A stretch of 38,726 nt of DNA from an uncultured Bacilli bacterium (GCA_944332575.1 CALVKH010000005.1:1-38726); one strand, 5' to 3'. Shown: positions 8,813-17,645, counted from the first letter of the stretch. The notes: generated from the letters alone by a model not told the origin. Program-made: numbers and translations.

Positions 8813-9832
8813 TTATTCTTTAGGGTTGTTTTTCTTAATAGAAATACCATAATAATCTCTTATTTTTGTTTCTAACTCATCACACAAATCTTTCTTTTCT
8901 TTCAATAATAATTTAACATTTTCTTTACCTTGTCCTAATTTTTCTCCGTTATATGCAAACCATGCACCACTTTTTTCAATAATATTAGCATTAACTGCTA
9001 AATCAATGATTTCTCCTTCCCTACTTACACCTTCACCATACATAATATCTACTGTTGCTGTTTTAAATGGTGGTGCTACTTTGTTTTTTACAACCTTAAC
9101 TGTTGTCTTACTACCAATGACATTTTCTCCTAACTTTAATTGTTCGCTACGTCTTACATCAAGTCTAATAGTAGAATAGAATTTTAAAGCTCTTCCTCCA
9201 GTCGTAGTTTCAGGATTACCAAACATCACTCCTACTTTTTCACGCAATTGATTGATAAAAATAGCAATAGTATTTGTTTTATTAATAGTACCAGATAATT
9301 TTCTTAAAGCTTGAGACATAAGTCTTGCTTGAAGCCCTACATGAGAATCTCCCATTTCACCATCAATTTCAGCTTGTGGTACTAACGCTGCTACCGAATC
9401 AATTACTATAATACTTACCGCTTCACTTCTTACTAACGCTTCACAAATCTCTAAAGCTTGTTCACCAGTATCTGGTTGTGATAAAAGTAATTCATTAATA
9501 TTTACTCCTAAACTTTTTGCATAATTAGGATCTAATGCATGTTCTGCATCAATAAAAGCTGCTCTACCTCCTTGCTTTTGTGCTTCTGCAATTGCATGTA
9601 ATGCAAACGTTGTTTTACCACTTGATTCTGGACCATAGATTTCTATGATTCTTCCTTTAGGATATCCACCTATTCCTAATGCAATATCAAGAGATAAAGA
9701 TCCGCTAGGACATACATCTATTTCCATGTGTTTATTATCTCCCAATCTCATGATCGAACCTTTACCAAATTGTTTTTCAATATCACTTAATACTTGTTCT
9801 AATGTCTTATCTTTATCTGTTATTTTACTCAT
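8813..9832 (-). CDS. recA: Recombinase RecA
   Basis: RecA forms filaments on single-stranded DNA, drives homologous strand exchange and triggers LexA self-cleavage. The 339-residue protein is slightly short in its C-terminal tail, as is common in low-GC lineages. Visible landmarks are the Walker A motif [15 protein letters not shown], the Walker B region [10 protein letters not shown], the L1/L2 segments ([23 protein letters not shown]) and [13 protein letters not shown]. It is monocistronic, with a strong promoter, a GGAGGT ribosome binding site, a LexA-like palindrome just upstream of -35, and an intrinsic terminator. Confidence 0.98.
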   Translation of the reverse strand: MSKITDKDKTLEQVLSDIEKQFGKGSIMRLGDNKHMEIDVCPSGSLSLDIALGIGGYPKGRIIEIYGPESSGKTTFALHAIAEAQKQGGRAAFIDAEHALDPNYAKSLGVNINELLLSQPDTGEQALEICEALVRSEAVSIIVIDSVAALVPQAEIDGEMGDSHVGLQARLMSQALRKLSGTINKTNTIAIFINQLREKVGVMFGNPETTTGGRALKFYSTIRLDVRRSEQLKLGENVIGSKTTVKVVKNKVAPPFKTATVDIMYGEGVSREGEIIDLAVNANIIEKSGAWFAYNGEKLGQGKENVKLLLKEKKDLCDELETKIRDYYGISIKKNNPKE

Positions 9833-9865
9833 TTATATTACCTCCATAATTTTTACTACATTTAA

Positions 9866-9894
9866 ATCATACACTATTTTTTTATGAATTGCAA
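9866..9894 (-). promoter_or_regulatory. Promoter of recA
   Basis: On the minus strand TTGCAA (9889-9894) and TATGAT (9866-9871) are separated by 17 bases, ahead of GGAGGT and the ATG at 9832. Confidence 0.7.
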
Positions 9895-9902
9895 GAGTTT
9901 TT

Positions 9903-9916
9903 CAAACAATTGTTTG
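9903..9916 (-). promoter_or_regulatory. Putative LexA (SOS) operator of recA
   Basis: The perfect 14-bp palindrome CAAACAATTGTTTG lies 8 bases upstream of the recA -35 box. It fits the Gram-positive SOS box arrangement (CGAAC-N4-GTTCG) with G-to-A and C-to-T at one symmetric position. The repressor gene is not in this window. Confidence 0.55.
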
Positions 9917-9946
9917 ATTTTAACTTTTTCCTTTATTTTTAAGCAT

Positions 9947-9975
9947 AAAAAAAGATTTTTCCTAAGAAAATCTTT
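9947..9975 (-). terminator. Intrinsic terminator of pgsA
   Basis: On the minus strand a 9-bp stem AAAGATTTT / AAAATCTTT with a 7-base loop is followed by T residues. It overlaps the pgsA stop codon. Confidence 0.75.
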
Positions 9976-10579
9976 AATTTTTTTCATCTTTTTTATCTAA
10001 AATTAATTTTTTATTCATATTGTAATATTCAATCATAGATATAATAGACATAATTGTTGCAAAGTATAATAAGAAATCTGCTACTCTAATATTAATTAAT
10101 TCAAATGGTAAATTATAGAAGAAAGTAAGAGCTGTACCTATCATTAATGAAGCTGTTTTTAATTTACCGGAACCAATAGCTGCTACTACTTTACCACGAC
10201 TAGCTGCTTCCATTTTAATAGCGTTAACAATGATATCTCTTAAAACAATTACTACAGGAATAATAGCATTGATAAATCCATTAGCTGCTAAAATAATTAA
10301 TACTGAATTTACTAATACTTTATCAGCTATCGCATCTAACATTTTACCAGTATTCGTAATAAGTCCATAACGCCTTGCTATATATCCATCTAAAAAATCA
10401 GTAAAACTAGCAATGATAAATAATCCACCTGCTATTAAATATCTAGAATCCACTAAAATATCACTAATATAAAATTGTGGAAAACTAATATTAACTGCAT
10501 AAAATGGAAATAACATAATGATAATAATTAAAATTGACATAACAATTCTTGAAATTGTTAATTTAGTAGGTATATTCAT
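9974..10579 (-). CDS. pgsA: CDP-diacylglycerol-glycerol-3-phosphate 3-phosphatidyltransferase
   Basis: This membrane enzyme makes phosphatidylglycerol phosphate from CDP-diacylglycerol and glycerol 3-phosphate, the committed step to phosphatidylglycerol and, through it, to lipoteichoic acid. The CDP-alcohol phosphatidyltransferase signature reads D-FLDGYIARRYG-TNTGKMLDAIADK, with the metal-binding aspartates in place. The protein is hydrophobic with about five helices. The ATG at 10579 was chosen (201 residues) because GGAGGAG sits 6-7 bases upstream. An in-frame ATG at 10594 overlaps that ribosome binding site. The start overlaps the end of the RodZ-like gene by 17 bases, implying coupled translation, an arrangement also seen for ymfM-pgsA in Bacillus. 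Confidence 0.93.
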   Translation of the reverse strand: MNIPTKLTISRIVMSILIIIIMLFPFYAVNISFPQFYISDILVDSRYLIAGGLFIIASFTDFLDGYIARRYGLITNTGKMLDAIADKVLVNSVLIILAANGFINAIIPVVIVLRDIIVNAIKMEAASRGKVVAAIGSGKLKTASLMIGTALTFFYNLPFELINIRVADFLLYFATIMSIISMIEYYNMNKKLILDKKDEKN

Positions 10580-11054
10580 ATTTAACTCCTCCACTACTTA
10601 ATTCTTGATTTATTATTGGTTCTTTTGGTTCTAATAATTTTATCAATATTAATAATAAGATAATAACAATTACGAATGCTCCAACAAAAATCAATAAGCC
10701 TTTTATATTAAACTTCTTTCTTTTTATTTTAGTATAAGGGGAATGAATCGTTTTTTTTGCTTCCTCATTAGCTTTTTTTTCAGCTTCTAAAATATCTGAT
10801 AACGAAATTTTAGAAGTATGTTCAAACATAAAATCATTAAATTCATCCGCTACTTTTTCTGGATCAAGTCCAAGATATTTAGCATAATCCCTTATTTTTG
10901 TTTTTAAACTAAGAACATCTTTAAATGCTCTTATATTACCTTCTTCAATATTTTCTAAGTCATCTTTTGAAATATCTAAATCTTCAGATGCTTCCTCTAA
11001 TCCTACACCATTAGATTCTCTTTGTTCTTTTAAATACTCTCCTAAATCTTTCAA
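10563..11054 (-). CDS. RodZ/YmfM-like membrane protein with helix-turn-helix domain
   Basis: The 163-residue protein has an N-terminal helix-turn-helix of the RodZ type (about 1-70: LGEYLKEQRESNGVGLEEAS, then KTKIRDYAKYLGLDPEKV) and a single transmembrane helix at about 120-140. It has only a short extracytoplasmic tail, so it lacks the large periplasmic domain of longer RodZ proteins. RodZ links MreB filaments to the elongation machinery; whether this short form does so is inferred. Translation starts at a TTG at 11054 with AGAGGTG upstream. It lies directly upstream of pgsA and overlaps it, matching ymfM-pgsA synteny in Bacillus. Confidence 0.8.
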   Translation of the reverse strand: MKDLGEYLKEQRESNGVGLEEASEDLDISKDDLENIEEGNIRAFKDVLSLKTKIRDYAKYLGLDPEKVADEFNDFMFEHTSKISLSDILEAEKKANEEAKKTIHSPYTKIKRKKFNIKGLLIFVGAFVIVIILLLILIKLLEPKEPIINQELSSGGVKYEYTY

Positions 11055-11080
11055 GACAACACCTCTTTAATAGAAAAAAA

Positions 11081-11426
11081 TAGTACTTTATAAGCCATGT
11101 TCTGTTCCTATTTCTAGGCGACAAACATTTATCTACCATTACTGGTCCTTAACTCCGTTTGATTCCTTCGTTAAAGTTCCCCTACCAAATTTGGGTTTCT
11201 CGCTCGTGGGGTTTACCGCGTTCCACTTCATCTATTTCTAGAATATTCGTCACTATGGCACTTTACGACTACTCTAATCATATCTCATGACTTAGATTAT
11301 TTCGTCTCCGTTAGAATTTCTACCTAAGGTTATTTTTTCCCTTAGCACGAACACTAAGAACATCTCAGTTCTTGCGAGCATGGACTTTCCTCTACATAAT
11401 TACTATATAGCGTTTGTCAAAGTACT
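11081..11426 (-). ncRNA. rnpB: RNase P RNA, class B
   Basis: This is the catalytic RNA of ribonuclease P, which trims the 5' ends of tRNA precursors. On the minus strand the conserved blocks occur in order: GAGGAAAGTCCATGCTCGC, AGTGTTCGTGCTAAGG, AAAGTGCCATAGTGACGAA, GTGGAACGCGGTAAACCCC, GAGCGAGAAACCC, GGTAGGGGAAC and ACATGGCTTATA. These match the Bacillus (class B) type. The ends pair to form P1 (AGTACTTT / AAAGTACT). Seven T residues follow at 11080-11074. The 5' end abuts or overlaps the gpsB stop codon, as in the Bacillus gpsB-rnpB neighbourhood. The ends are set from the P1 pairing and may be off by a few bases. Confidence 0.95.
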
Positions 11427-11754
11427 ATTCTTCTTCTTTTCCGTATACTATTTTTTCAAGTTGTGATAATCTTCTAATAACATCAACATTAGTAACTTCT
11501 TTACTATCACTACTCTTAGCAATCTCAATACTCATTTTTAAATTACGAATTTCTTGTTTTAATTTCATAATTTCTTCAAGTAATGATTCTTTTTCTTTTT
11601 CACTATCTTTCAAAAGTTCAATGAATTGTTCATAATCTCCAATAACAACATCTAGAAATTGATCTACTTCTTTTAGTCTATATCCTCTAGTATCTATTTT
11701 GAATTCTTTTTCTAGTATGTCTTGTGGAGTTAAGGTTATCTTATTTTGATACAT
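11425..11754 (-). CDS. gpsB: Cell division/elongation switch protein GpsB
   Basis: GpsB is a small DivIVA-like coiled-coil protein that positions class A penicillin-binding proteins between septum and side wall. The N-terminal membrane-binding domain is clear (KITLTPQDILEKEF, then RGYRLKEVDQFLD). A coiled coil follows, and a C-terminal trimerisation segment ends NVDVIRRLSQLEKIVYG. The ATG at 11754 (109 residues) was chosen, with GGTGA 5 bases upstream; a TTG at 11766 is the longer alternative. Its likely client PBP1 is encoded nearby at 12647. The gene has its own promoter and runs into rnpB, whose 5' strand begins at the TAG stop. Confidence 0.92.
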   Translation of the reverse strand: MYQNKITLTPQDILEKEFKIDTRGYRLKEVDQFLDVVIGDYEQFIELLKDSEKEKESLLEEIMKLKQEIRNLKMSIEIAKSSDSKEVTNVDVIRRLSQLEKIVYGKEEE

Positions 11755-11780
11755 AAATTTCACCAATCCCTTACTTTTAT

Positions 11781-11809
11781 ATTATCACAAAATTTGCTTA
11801 TTTTGTCAA
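11781..11809 (-). promoter_or_regulatory. Promoter of gpsB and probably rnpB
   Basis: On the minus strand a consensus TTGACA (11804-11809) and GATAAT (11781-11786) are separated by 17 bases. It lies just after the stop codon of the small gene at 11820-11927. Confidence 0.7.
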
Positions 11810-11819
11810 CCAATACTCA

Positions 11820-11927
11820 TTATTTCTTATATCCTCTTTTAGTTACTCTATTTCTATAAATTAGTCGGGAAATCATTATGTTTTCACTGATTCTATTCAT
11901 AACATCTATTACATTTTCTCTTATCAT
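11820..11927 (-). CDS. Small basic protein of 35 residues, unknown function
   Basis: A 35-codon frame begins with ATG at 11927, preceded by GGAGG with a 5-base spacer, and ends in TAA. The product starts MIRENVIDVMNRISENIM and ends NRVTKRGYKK. It is a likely amphipathic helix with a strongly basic C-terminus. I do not recognise it. The good ribosome binding site, the position in a promoter-sized gap upstream of gpsB and the codon use support a real gene, but the length leaves room for chance. The rest of the 11767-12084 gap holds the gpsB and recU promoter regions and no other feature that I see. Confidence 0.5.
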   Translation of the reverse strand: MIRENVIDVMNRISENIMISRLIYRNRVTKRGYKK

Positions 11928-12084
11928 TTTATCCTCCATGAACAAATAATATAATAATTTAATTCTTCTTGTCTTATTTTCGACAAAACTAGATAAAAAA
12001 AGTCATTTTTTAGGATATGAATAAAATATTAAAAAATATAGAAAAAAATATTAATATATAGTATAATTTAATATAGGTGGTTTT

Positions 12085-12660
12085 ATGAAATACCCTAGTG
12101 GAATAAAATTAAATACAGCTAAGAATATTACTTATGATAATAGGGGTATGAATTTAGAAGAAGATATTAATATCACTAATAGATATTATATTGATAATAA
12201 TATTGCTTTTATCTATAAAAAACCTACTCCAATTCAAATAACTAAAGTAGAATTTTCTTGCAATAATGCTATTATTAAAGAAGCTTACTTTAAGGAGCCA
12301 TCCACTACTGATTATAATGGATTATATAAAGGTAAATATATAGATTTTGAAGCAAAAGAAACAGAATCAAAAACTTCTTTTCCTCTAAAAAATATTCATA
12401 AACACCAGATCAATCATATAAAAAATATTGTTAATAATAATGGTATAGCTTTTATTATTGTTAGATTCAATAAATTAAACAAAACCTTTCTATTATTAGG
12501 AGAAGATTTAATACAGTTTATAACTAATAATGATAGAAAATCTATTCCATTAGATTTTTTTAACAAAAAAGCATATTTGATCGAAGAAAAATACTCGCCT
12601 AGAGTTGATTATTTAAAAATAATTGATTTAATATATGGAGGTAAAAATGAAAACGAGTAA
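12085..12660 (+). CDS. recU: Holliday junction resolvase RecU
   Basis: RecU cleaves four-way junctions during recombination and helps chromosome segregation in Firmicutes. The 191-residue protein shows the family signature: RGMNLEEDINITNRYY near the start, then KPTPIQITKVEF, the catalytic region TTDYNGLYKGKYIDFEAKET, and HKHQINHIKNI. A TATAAT at 12062-12067 lies ahead of an AGGTGG ribosome binding site. It overlaps the start of pbp1A by 14 bases; recU-ponA is a conserved pair in Bacillus. Confidence 0.95.
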   Translation: MKYPSGIKLNTAKNITYDNRGMNLEEDINITNRYYIDNNIAFIYKKPTPIQITKVEFSCNNAIIKEAYFKEPSTTDYNGLYKGKYIDFEAKETESKTSFPLKNIHKHQINHIKNIVNNNGIAFIIVRFNKLNKTFLLLGEDLIQFITNNDRKSIPLDFFNKKAYLIEEKYSPRVDYLKIIDLIYGGKNENE

Positions 12661-15490
12661 AAATAATAAATCGGGGATAAAATATACAAATAAAAAAACG
12701 CGTTCAAAAACTACCACAAAACATAATAAATCTTTTAATATAAAAAAGCTTGACATAAATAGTATTATTTTTATATTAATTGGAATTATATTATTAATAT
12801 TATTAATTAAGTTTATTGGATTAATATTTACGGTTATCATGATTGTAGGTATTATCTTGATCTTATTATTATCTAAACTATTTAAAAGGTTACGTAGAAA
12901 GAAAAGTACTAGAATTATAGTAAATATTATATTAATAATTTTCTTAGTTCTATGTATTGCAGGATGCATTTTAGCTGGAGTATTCTTCTTTTATGTAGTA
13001 AGTAAAGCTCCTGAATTCGACGTGTCAAAACTAGAACGTTCTGAGTCAACAATTCTTTATGATATGAATAATAACGTTTTTAGCGAACTTGGAACAGAAA
13101 AAAGAGAGGAAATTAGTTATGATGAATTAAGTCAATCCTTTATTGATGCTCTAATTGCAACGGAAGACTCTAGATTTTTCCAACATAACGGATTTGACGC
13201 GGCAAGATTCTTAAAGGCTTCCTTAGGTCAAGTTGCAGGAAACAGTAGTGCTGGTGGTGCTTCTACTCTTTCCATGCAAGTTGTAAAAAATAGTTTCACT
13301 GATGCAAAATTAGATTCTGGATTTGAAGGAATAGTTCGTAAGTTTACTGATATATATCTTGCTGTATTCAAATTAGAAAAAACTTATAGTAAACAAGAAA
13401 TCATTGAGTTTTATGTAAATATTCACTTTATGGGATCTGGTGCTTATGGAGTAGAACAAGCTGCTCAAACTTATTTTGGAAAATCAGCTAGCGAGTTAAA
13501 TCTTTCTGAGTCTGCTCTATTAGCTGGGTTATTCCAATCACCAAATACATATGACCCATTTAAAAATCCTGAAAAAGCTACCGAGAGAAGAAAAACAGTT
13601 CTTAAGTTGATGGTAACTCATGGCTATATAACTTCTGAAGAAAGAGACATGGCTAATGCAATTCCGGTTACTAGCCTACTTGTTACCAACAATAGAAATA
13701 CTAGTGCTTATCAATCATATATCGACCAAGTAGCTGATGAAATTCAAGATAGATATGGTGTTAACCCATATAATACTCCTATGCTAATTTACACTAATAT
13801 GGATACTACGAAACAAGCTGGTATGGATGCCATATTTAATGGAACTTCTTATGCTTGGGTAGATGAAGTAGTTCAAGCTGGTGTTGCAGTAATTGATGTT
13901 GATACCGGTAAGATTGTAGCTATTGGTAATGGTCGAAATAAAACTGATGCTCTTACTTTAAATTATGCTAGTGGAATTAAAAGACAAATAGGATCAACCG
14001 CTAAACCACTATTCGATTATGCCCCAGGTATGGAATATAATAACTGGTCTACTTATACAATGTTCGAAGATAAAGAATACTATTATTCTTCTGGTCAGCC
14101 AATAAGAAATTCTGACCGTACTTATATGGGATGGATGACTTTAAGACGTGCCTTAGCTCTATCTAGAAACGTCCCTGCTCTACAAGCTTTCCAACAAGTA
14201 GATAATAAAAAAATAACTGAATTTGTTACTAATTTGGGTATTACTCCTGAAATAGATAAATATGGTAATATTCATGAAGCACATTCTATCGGAGCATTTA
14301 CTGGTTCTAACGCCTTAGAAATGGCCGCTGCTTATGCTGCTTTTGCTAATGGTGGTACATATTATGAACCTTATACAGTAAATAAAGTTGTATTTAGAAA
14401 CACTGGTGAAGAAGATGAATATGAACCTGAACCAGTAGACGCAATGAGTGATTCTACAGCATTCATGATTACTGAGTGCTTAAAAACTGCAGTTACTTCT
14501 GGTTTAAGTAGCGGAGCTAGAATTGAAGGAGTTAATGTGGCAGCTAAAACTGGTACTACTAATTATCCAGAAGATGTAATAACTAGTCAAGGCTTACCTA
14601 ATGATATTGTAAGTGATGCTTGGATTGTTGGATATGACCCTGAATATTCTATTGGCGTATGGTATGGATATCCTGAACTAGATGCAACGTATAACCTACC
14701 ACAACTTGAAGCTGTTAATGAAAGAGCACGTTTATTTAAAGCTGTGGGTAATATCGTATTTAATAAAAATTATCAAAACTTCAAAGTTCCTAGTAGCGTT
14801 GTTTATTCAGCAGTAGAATTAGGATCAAGTCCTGCTATGTTACCTAGTGATGACACTCCACAGGATCAAATTTCTTACGAATATTTTAAAGCAGGAACAG
14901 AGCCAACTGAAGTGTCTACTAAATATTCTAAATTAAAAAATGTTACTAATTTATCAGTAACATATAATCCTACTACTTTAACGGTTAACATGACCTGGTC
15001 AAAAGCTAGTAAAACTAATGCCAAGGATGAATATGGTAGTTTTGGATATAAAGTGTACAAAGATGGTGAATATTTAGGATTTACAGAAGATAATTATTTC
15101 ATTATTTCTGATGAAGATGATCCGTTTGGGACTTATAAAGTTGTAACTACTTATGAAGATTATAGTGGTATGGACAGTAGTGGTGCTACTTTCACTTTAG
15201 ATGAAGGAGCTGCTTATACTGCTGAATTCCTAGTACCAAATACTAGAACTTATGCAATAGGAAGCGACATAGATAGTTGGGATAGAAACCCATCCTCTAG
15301 TGATGTTAGGTTATATAAAAATGGTGAAGCTATAGATGGATTTAGAACTATTATATCAATAAAAAATTCCAGTGGCGAGGTAGTTGGAAATATTACAACC
15401 AACAATAAAGAAGTTTATACTATCACCTACAGAATTACTTATGATTCTGAAGATGTTGCAACTATATCTAGAAAAGTAACGATAGAGTAA
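12647..15490 (+). CDS. pbp1A: Class A penicillin-binding protein (transglycosylase/transpeptidase)
   Basis: This bifunctional enzyme polymerises glycan strands from lipid II and cross-links their peptides. The ATG at 12647 (947 residues) was chosen because GGAGGT sits 5 bases upstream; an ATG at 12635 overlaps that site. A basic cytoplasmic tail is followed by hydrophobic segments at about 40-75 and 90-120. The GT51 domain has the catalytic Glu173 in ATEDSRFF. The transpeptidase domain has Ser450 in STAKP, the SRN motif at 506-508 and KTGTT from Lys634. After about 760 there are a fibronectin-III-like and another Ig-like beta domain. It is translationally coupled to recU, and GpsB is encoded in the same neighbourhood. 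The exact symbol within the ponA/pbpF group is not certain. Confidence 0.95.
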   Translation: MKTSKNNKSGIKYTNKKTRSKTTTKHNKSFNIKKLDINSIIFILIGIILLILLIKFIGLIFTVIMIVGIILILLLSKLFKRLRRKKSTRIIVNIILIIFLVLCIAGCILAGVFFFYVVSKAPEFDVSKLERSESTILYDMNNNVFSELGTEKREEISYDELSQSFIDALIATEDSRFFQHNGFDAARFLKASLGQVAGNSSAGGASTLSMQVVKNSFTDAKLDSGFEGIVRKFTDIYLAVFKLEKTYSKQEIIEFYVNIHFMGSGAYGVEQAAQTYFGKSASELNLSESALLAGLFQSPNTYDPFKNPEKATERRKTVLKLMVTHGYITSEERDMANAIPVTSLLVTNNRNTSAYQSYIDQVADEIQDRYGVNPYNTPMLIYTNMDTTKQAGMDAIFNGTSYAWVDEVVQAGVAVIDVDTGKIVAIGNGRNKTDALTLNYASGIKRQIGSTAKPLFDYAPGMEYNNWSTYTMFEDKEYYYSSGQPIRNSDRTYMGWMTLRRALALSRNVPALQAFQQVDNKKITEFVTNLGITPEIDKYGNIHEAHSIGAFTGSNALEMAAAYAAFANGGTYYEPYTVNKVVFRNTGEEDEYEPEPVDAMSDSTAFMITECLKTAVTSGLSSGARIEGVNVAAKTGTTNYPEDVITSQGLPNDIVSDAWIVGYDPEYSIGVWYGYPELDATYNLPQLEAVNERARLFKAVGNIVFNKNYQNFKVPSSVVYSAVELGSSPAMLPSDDTPQDQISYEYFKAGTEPTEVSTKYSKLKNVTNLSVTYNPTTLTVNMTWSKASKTNAKDEYGSFGYKVYKDGEYLGFTEDNYFIISDEDDPFGTYKVVTTYEDYSGMDSSGATFTLDEGAAYTAEFLVPNTRTYAIGSDIDSWDRNPSSSDVRLYKNGEAIDGFRTIISIKNSSGEVVGNITTNNKEVYTITYRITYDSEDVATISRKVTIE

Positions 15491-15504
15491 TCTATCGTTT
15501 TTTT
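15479..15504 (+). terminator. Intrinsic terminator of recU-pbp1A
   Basis: An 8-bp stem ACGATAGA / TCTATCGT with a GTAA loop, containing the end of the stop codon, is followed by T residues. Confidence 0.85.
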
Positions 15505-16267
15505 ACAAAAAAAAGTGGCATACTATCATAAAAATAGATCCTATTAAAAAATATTTAGTAGTTCTTAATATATTATTATATTTTAATGATGCAGGAATTA
15601 ATTCATAAACTGCTATGGATATCATTATTCCAGCTATGATAGCAAATAAAATACTCATAACAAATTCATTCATATAAGGGGCTAGAAATAAATAAGCAAT
15701 AATAGCACCAATTGGTTCTGATATACCAGATACAAAAGTGAACAATAGAGATTTTAGCTTACTTCTAGTACTATAATAAATAGGAACAGAAATACTTATT
15801 CCTTCTGGAATATTATGCAAAGTTATTGCTAAAGCTAAGGATAAACCTAATTGAATATCCTTAGTAGAAGTCATAAAAGTAGCAATACCTTCTGGTACAT
15901 TATGTAAAATAATTGCTATCATCGAAATTATTCCTACTTTAAATAACCCTTTATCATTGATTTTATTAGAAGATTTAATATCAGGAATATATTTATTAAT
16001 AAGCATAGATAGTGCTATCCCTAAAACAATAAAAATTAACGATAATAAAATAGCTGGGATTAAATAATAAATATTTAAAAATCCACTTATCGAACTAGGA
16101 ATAAGATCAGTAAAACTAATTGTTAACATTACTCCGGATGCGAATGCAAGGGATGCACATATTATTTTTTCACTATTCTTAACTTTAAAGAAAATTAAAA
16201 TAGCCCCTAGCATTGTTGATAATCCAGCCATCGATGTAATTAAAAAACTATATTCAATATTACTCAT
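15503..16267 (-). CDS. ZIP family divalent metal transporter
   Basis: This is a membrane carrier that brings zinc or related divalent metals into the cytoplasm (ZupT-like). The 254-residue protein has about eight transmembrane helices. The two diagnostic metal-site helices carry HNVPEGIAT and HNIPEGISI. A further conserved GISEPIGA motif follows. It ends convergently against pbp1A with almost no gap, and it lies downstream of the FemAB-type gene but beyond that gene's terminator. The metal is not determined by the sequence. Confidence 0.9.
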   Translation of the reverse strand: MSNIEYSFLITSMAGLSTMLGAILIFFKVKNSEKIICASLAFASGVMLTISFTDLIPSSISGFLNIYYLIPAILLSLIFIVLGIALSMLINKYIPDIKSSNKINDKGLFKVGIISMIAIILHNVPEGIATFMTSTKDIQLGLSLALAITLHNIPEGISISVPIYYSTRSKLKSLLFTFVSGISEPIGAIIAYLFLAPYMNEFVMSILFAIIAGIMISIAVYELIPASLKYNNILRTTKYFLIGSIFMIVCHFFL

Positions 16268-16314
16268 ATATTATCACCCATTTAAATATATGAAGAAATA
16301 TTATTTAAATACAA

Positions 16315-16346
16315 AAAAGGATTGTTATCTTTTGAACAATCCTTTT
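16315..16346 (-). terminator. Intrinsic terminator of the FemAB-type gene
   Basis: On the minus strand a 12-bp stem AAAAGGATTGTT / AACAATCCTTTT with an 8-base loop is followed by T residues. It contains the stop codon of the gene ending at 16325. Confidence 0.85.
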
Positions 16347-17575
16347 ATTTTTCTTAATAATTTATAAACTTTATTGAAAGAAGATACTTCTAATTCAAAT
16401 TCTCCTATATACTCAATTACATTTCCCCCAAAACCTTTTTTAAATTCATAAACACCATAATATTTATTCTTAGGATCAAAATCACCTGTGATACCATAAA
16501 AATTACAATACTTAAATCCCTCTTTATAGGCATCTTTAATATGTTTTTCATACATTTGATATTTAGGAGTAAAATCCTTATAATCAACTAAAACACCGCT
16601 AGATAATGTTAAATATTCATTACCTGAACGAATAGATAATAAACATCCAATATCTTTTCCTTTAGGATTTTCTTTTTTAAATTTTTCTGCACGTTTTAAT
16701 TCGTGTTCATATTTTTCAATAAGAGCATCAGAAGTTTTTTTCTGGTTTCTTAATTTATTTCCAACATTATCTTTATCAAACTTTAATGCAATTTCTTTAT
16801 TTTTTTCTTTTTCATCTTCTAATAACTGTTTTGTATGATCTAAGTATACATCTGGATTTAGATATGCAATATAAATAGTCATTAAATCCTTCATATTTTT
16901 ATACATCTTTTTATAATAATCTAAGCTTCGATAAAAGAAATCTTTTCTTTTAGCAGTTATTTCGAATATTTCAGTCATAACATTTAAGTCATCAATATGT
17001 CCTACTCTCACTTGAAGACCTTTTTTATATGTAGATTCTATATTTTTTCTAGTACTTTTAGAAAATTTACTCTTCTTAGTTTCATAATCTTCATCTAATT
17101 CTAGCAAATATGCCCATCTAGCTTGTCTTGTTTCTAAATAAGTATTAAATCCAAAATGTTTAAACCCTAATTTTTTTAAATTATTTACCGATAAGTCATC
17201 CCCATCACCTAATATATCTCCATCACTACTACGTACTCGGTAAATAACATTAGGATCAATTGTTAAAGTAAAACCATGATGCTTTTTTATATATTTTTTT
17301 AGTTCTGTAACAAAGAAACTTAATAAATCAAAATCGTGATAATCGACGATTAATCCACGTGGCGCATAAAACATAGATTTATTTAGAATAGTTTTTGATT
17401 CTAAAAGAAGTGATGCTGCTATTACTTTTTTGTTTTTCTTAATGCCTACAAGATGAACAATATCACCATATTCTTTCTTTAAATGACCTAATTCTATCGA
17501 TTGCATAAAAGAAGATTGACTGTTAGAATTATAAAATTTTCTATATTCCTCTTCCTTTAAAATAACAAACTCCAT
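16325..17575 (-). CDS. FemAB-family peptidoglycan interpeptide bridge aminoacyltransferase
   Basis: This enzyme family adds amino acids from aminoacyl-tRNA to the stem-peptide lysine of lipid II, forming the interpeptide bridge. The 416-residue protein has two GNAT-like halves. The first includes YAPRGLIVDYHD, and the second ends in YGITGDF-PKNKYYGVYEFKKGFGG, which is typical of the FemX/MurM/FemA group. A charged helical arm (about 240-300), rich in Lys and Glu, matches the coiled coil of FemA proteins. A GAGGTG ribosome binding site precedes the ATG at 17575. It appears to be a single gene between two terminators. Which residue is added cannot be read from the sequence. Confidence 0.92.
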   Translation of the reverse strand: MEFVILKEEEYRKFYNSNSQSSFMQSIELGHLKKEYGDIVHLVGIKKNKKVIAASLLLESKTILNKSMFYAPRGLIVDYHDFDLLSFFVTELKKYIKKHHGFTLTIDPNVIYRVRSSDGDILGDGDDLSVNNLKKLGFKHFGFNTYLETRQARWAYLLELDEDYETKKSKFSKSTRKNIESTYKKGLQVRVGHIDDLNVMTEIFEITAKRKDFFYRSLDYYKKMYKNMKDLMTIYIAYLNPDVYLDHTKQLLEDEKEKNKEIALKFDKDNVGNKLRNQKKTSDALIEKYEHELKRAEKFKKENPKGKDIGCLLSIRSGNEYLTLSSGVLVDYKDFTPKYQMYEKHIKDAYKEGFKYCNFYGITGDFDPKNKYYGVYEFKKGFGGNVIEYIGEFELEVSSFNKVYKLLRKIKGLFKR

Positions 17576-17618
17576 AAGTATTCACCTCTATTGTAATCTT
17601 TATATTATTAATATTAAC

Positions 17619-17645
17619 AAAAAATAGAAAAGAAATCTATTTTTT
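17619..17645 (-). terminator. Intrinsic terminator of the cca-dnaD-nth operon
   Basis: A perfect 10-bp stem AAAAAATAGA / TCTATTTTTT with a 7-base loop overlaps the nth stop codon. On the minus strand the 3' arm itself supplies the T run. Confidence 0.7.

Noticed and set aside
12628-12969. A long open frame on the minus strand opposite the start of pbp1A.
   Set aside because: It is antisense to the clearly coding recU/pbp1A junction and is rich in Ile and Asn as expected from AT-rich complement; no ribosome binding site or family was seen.
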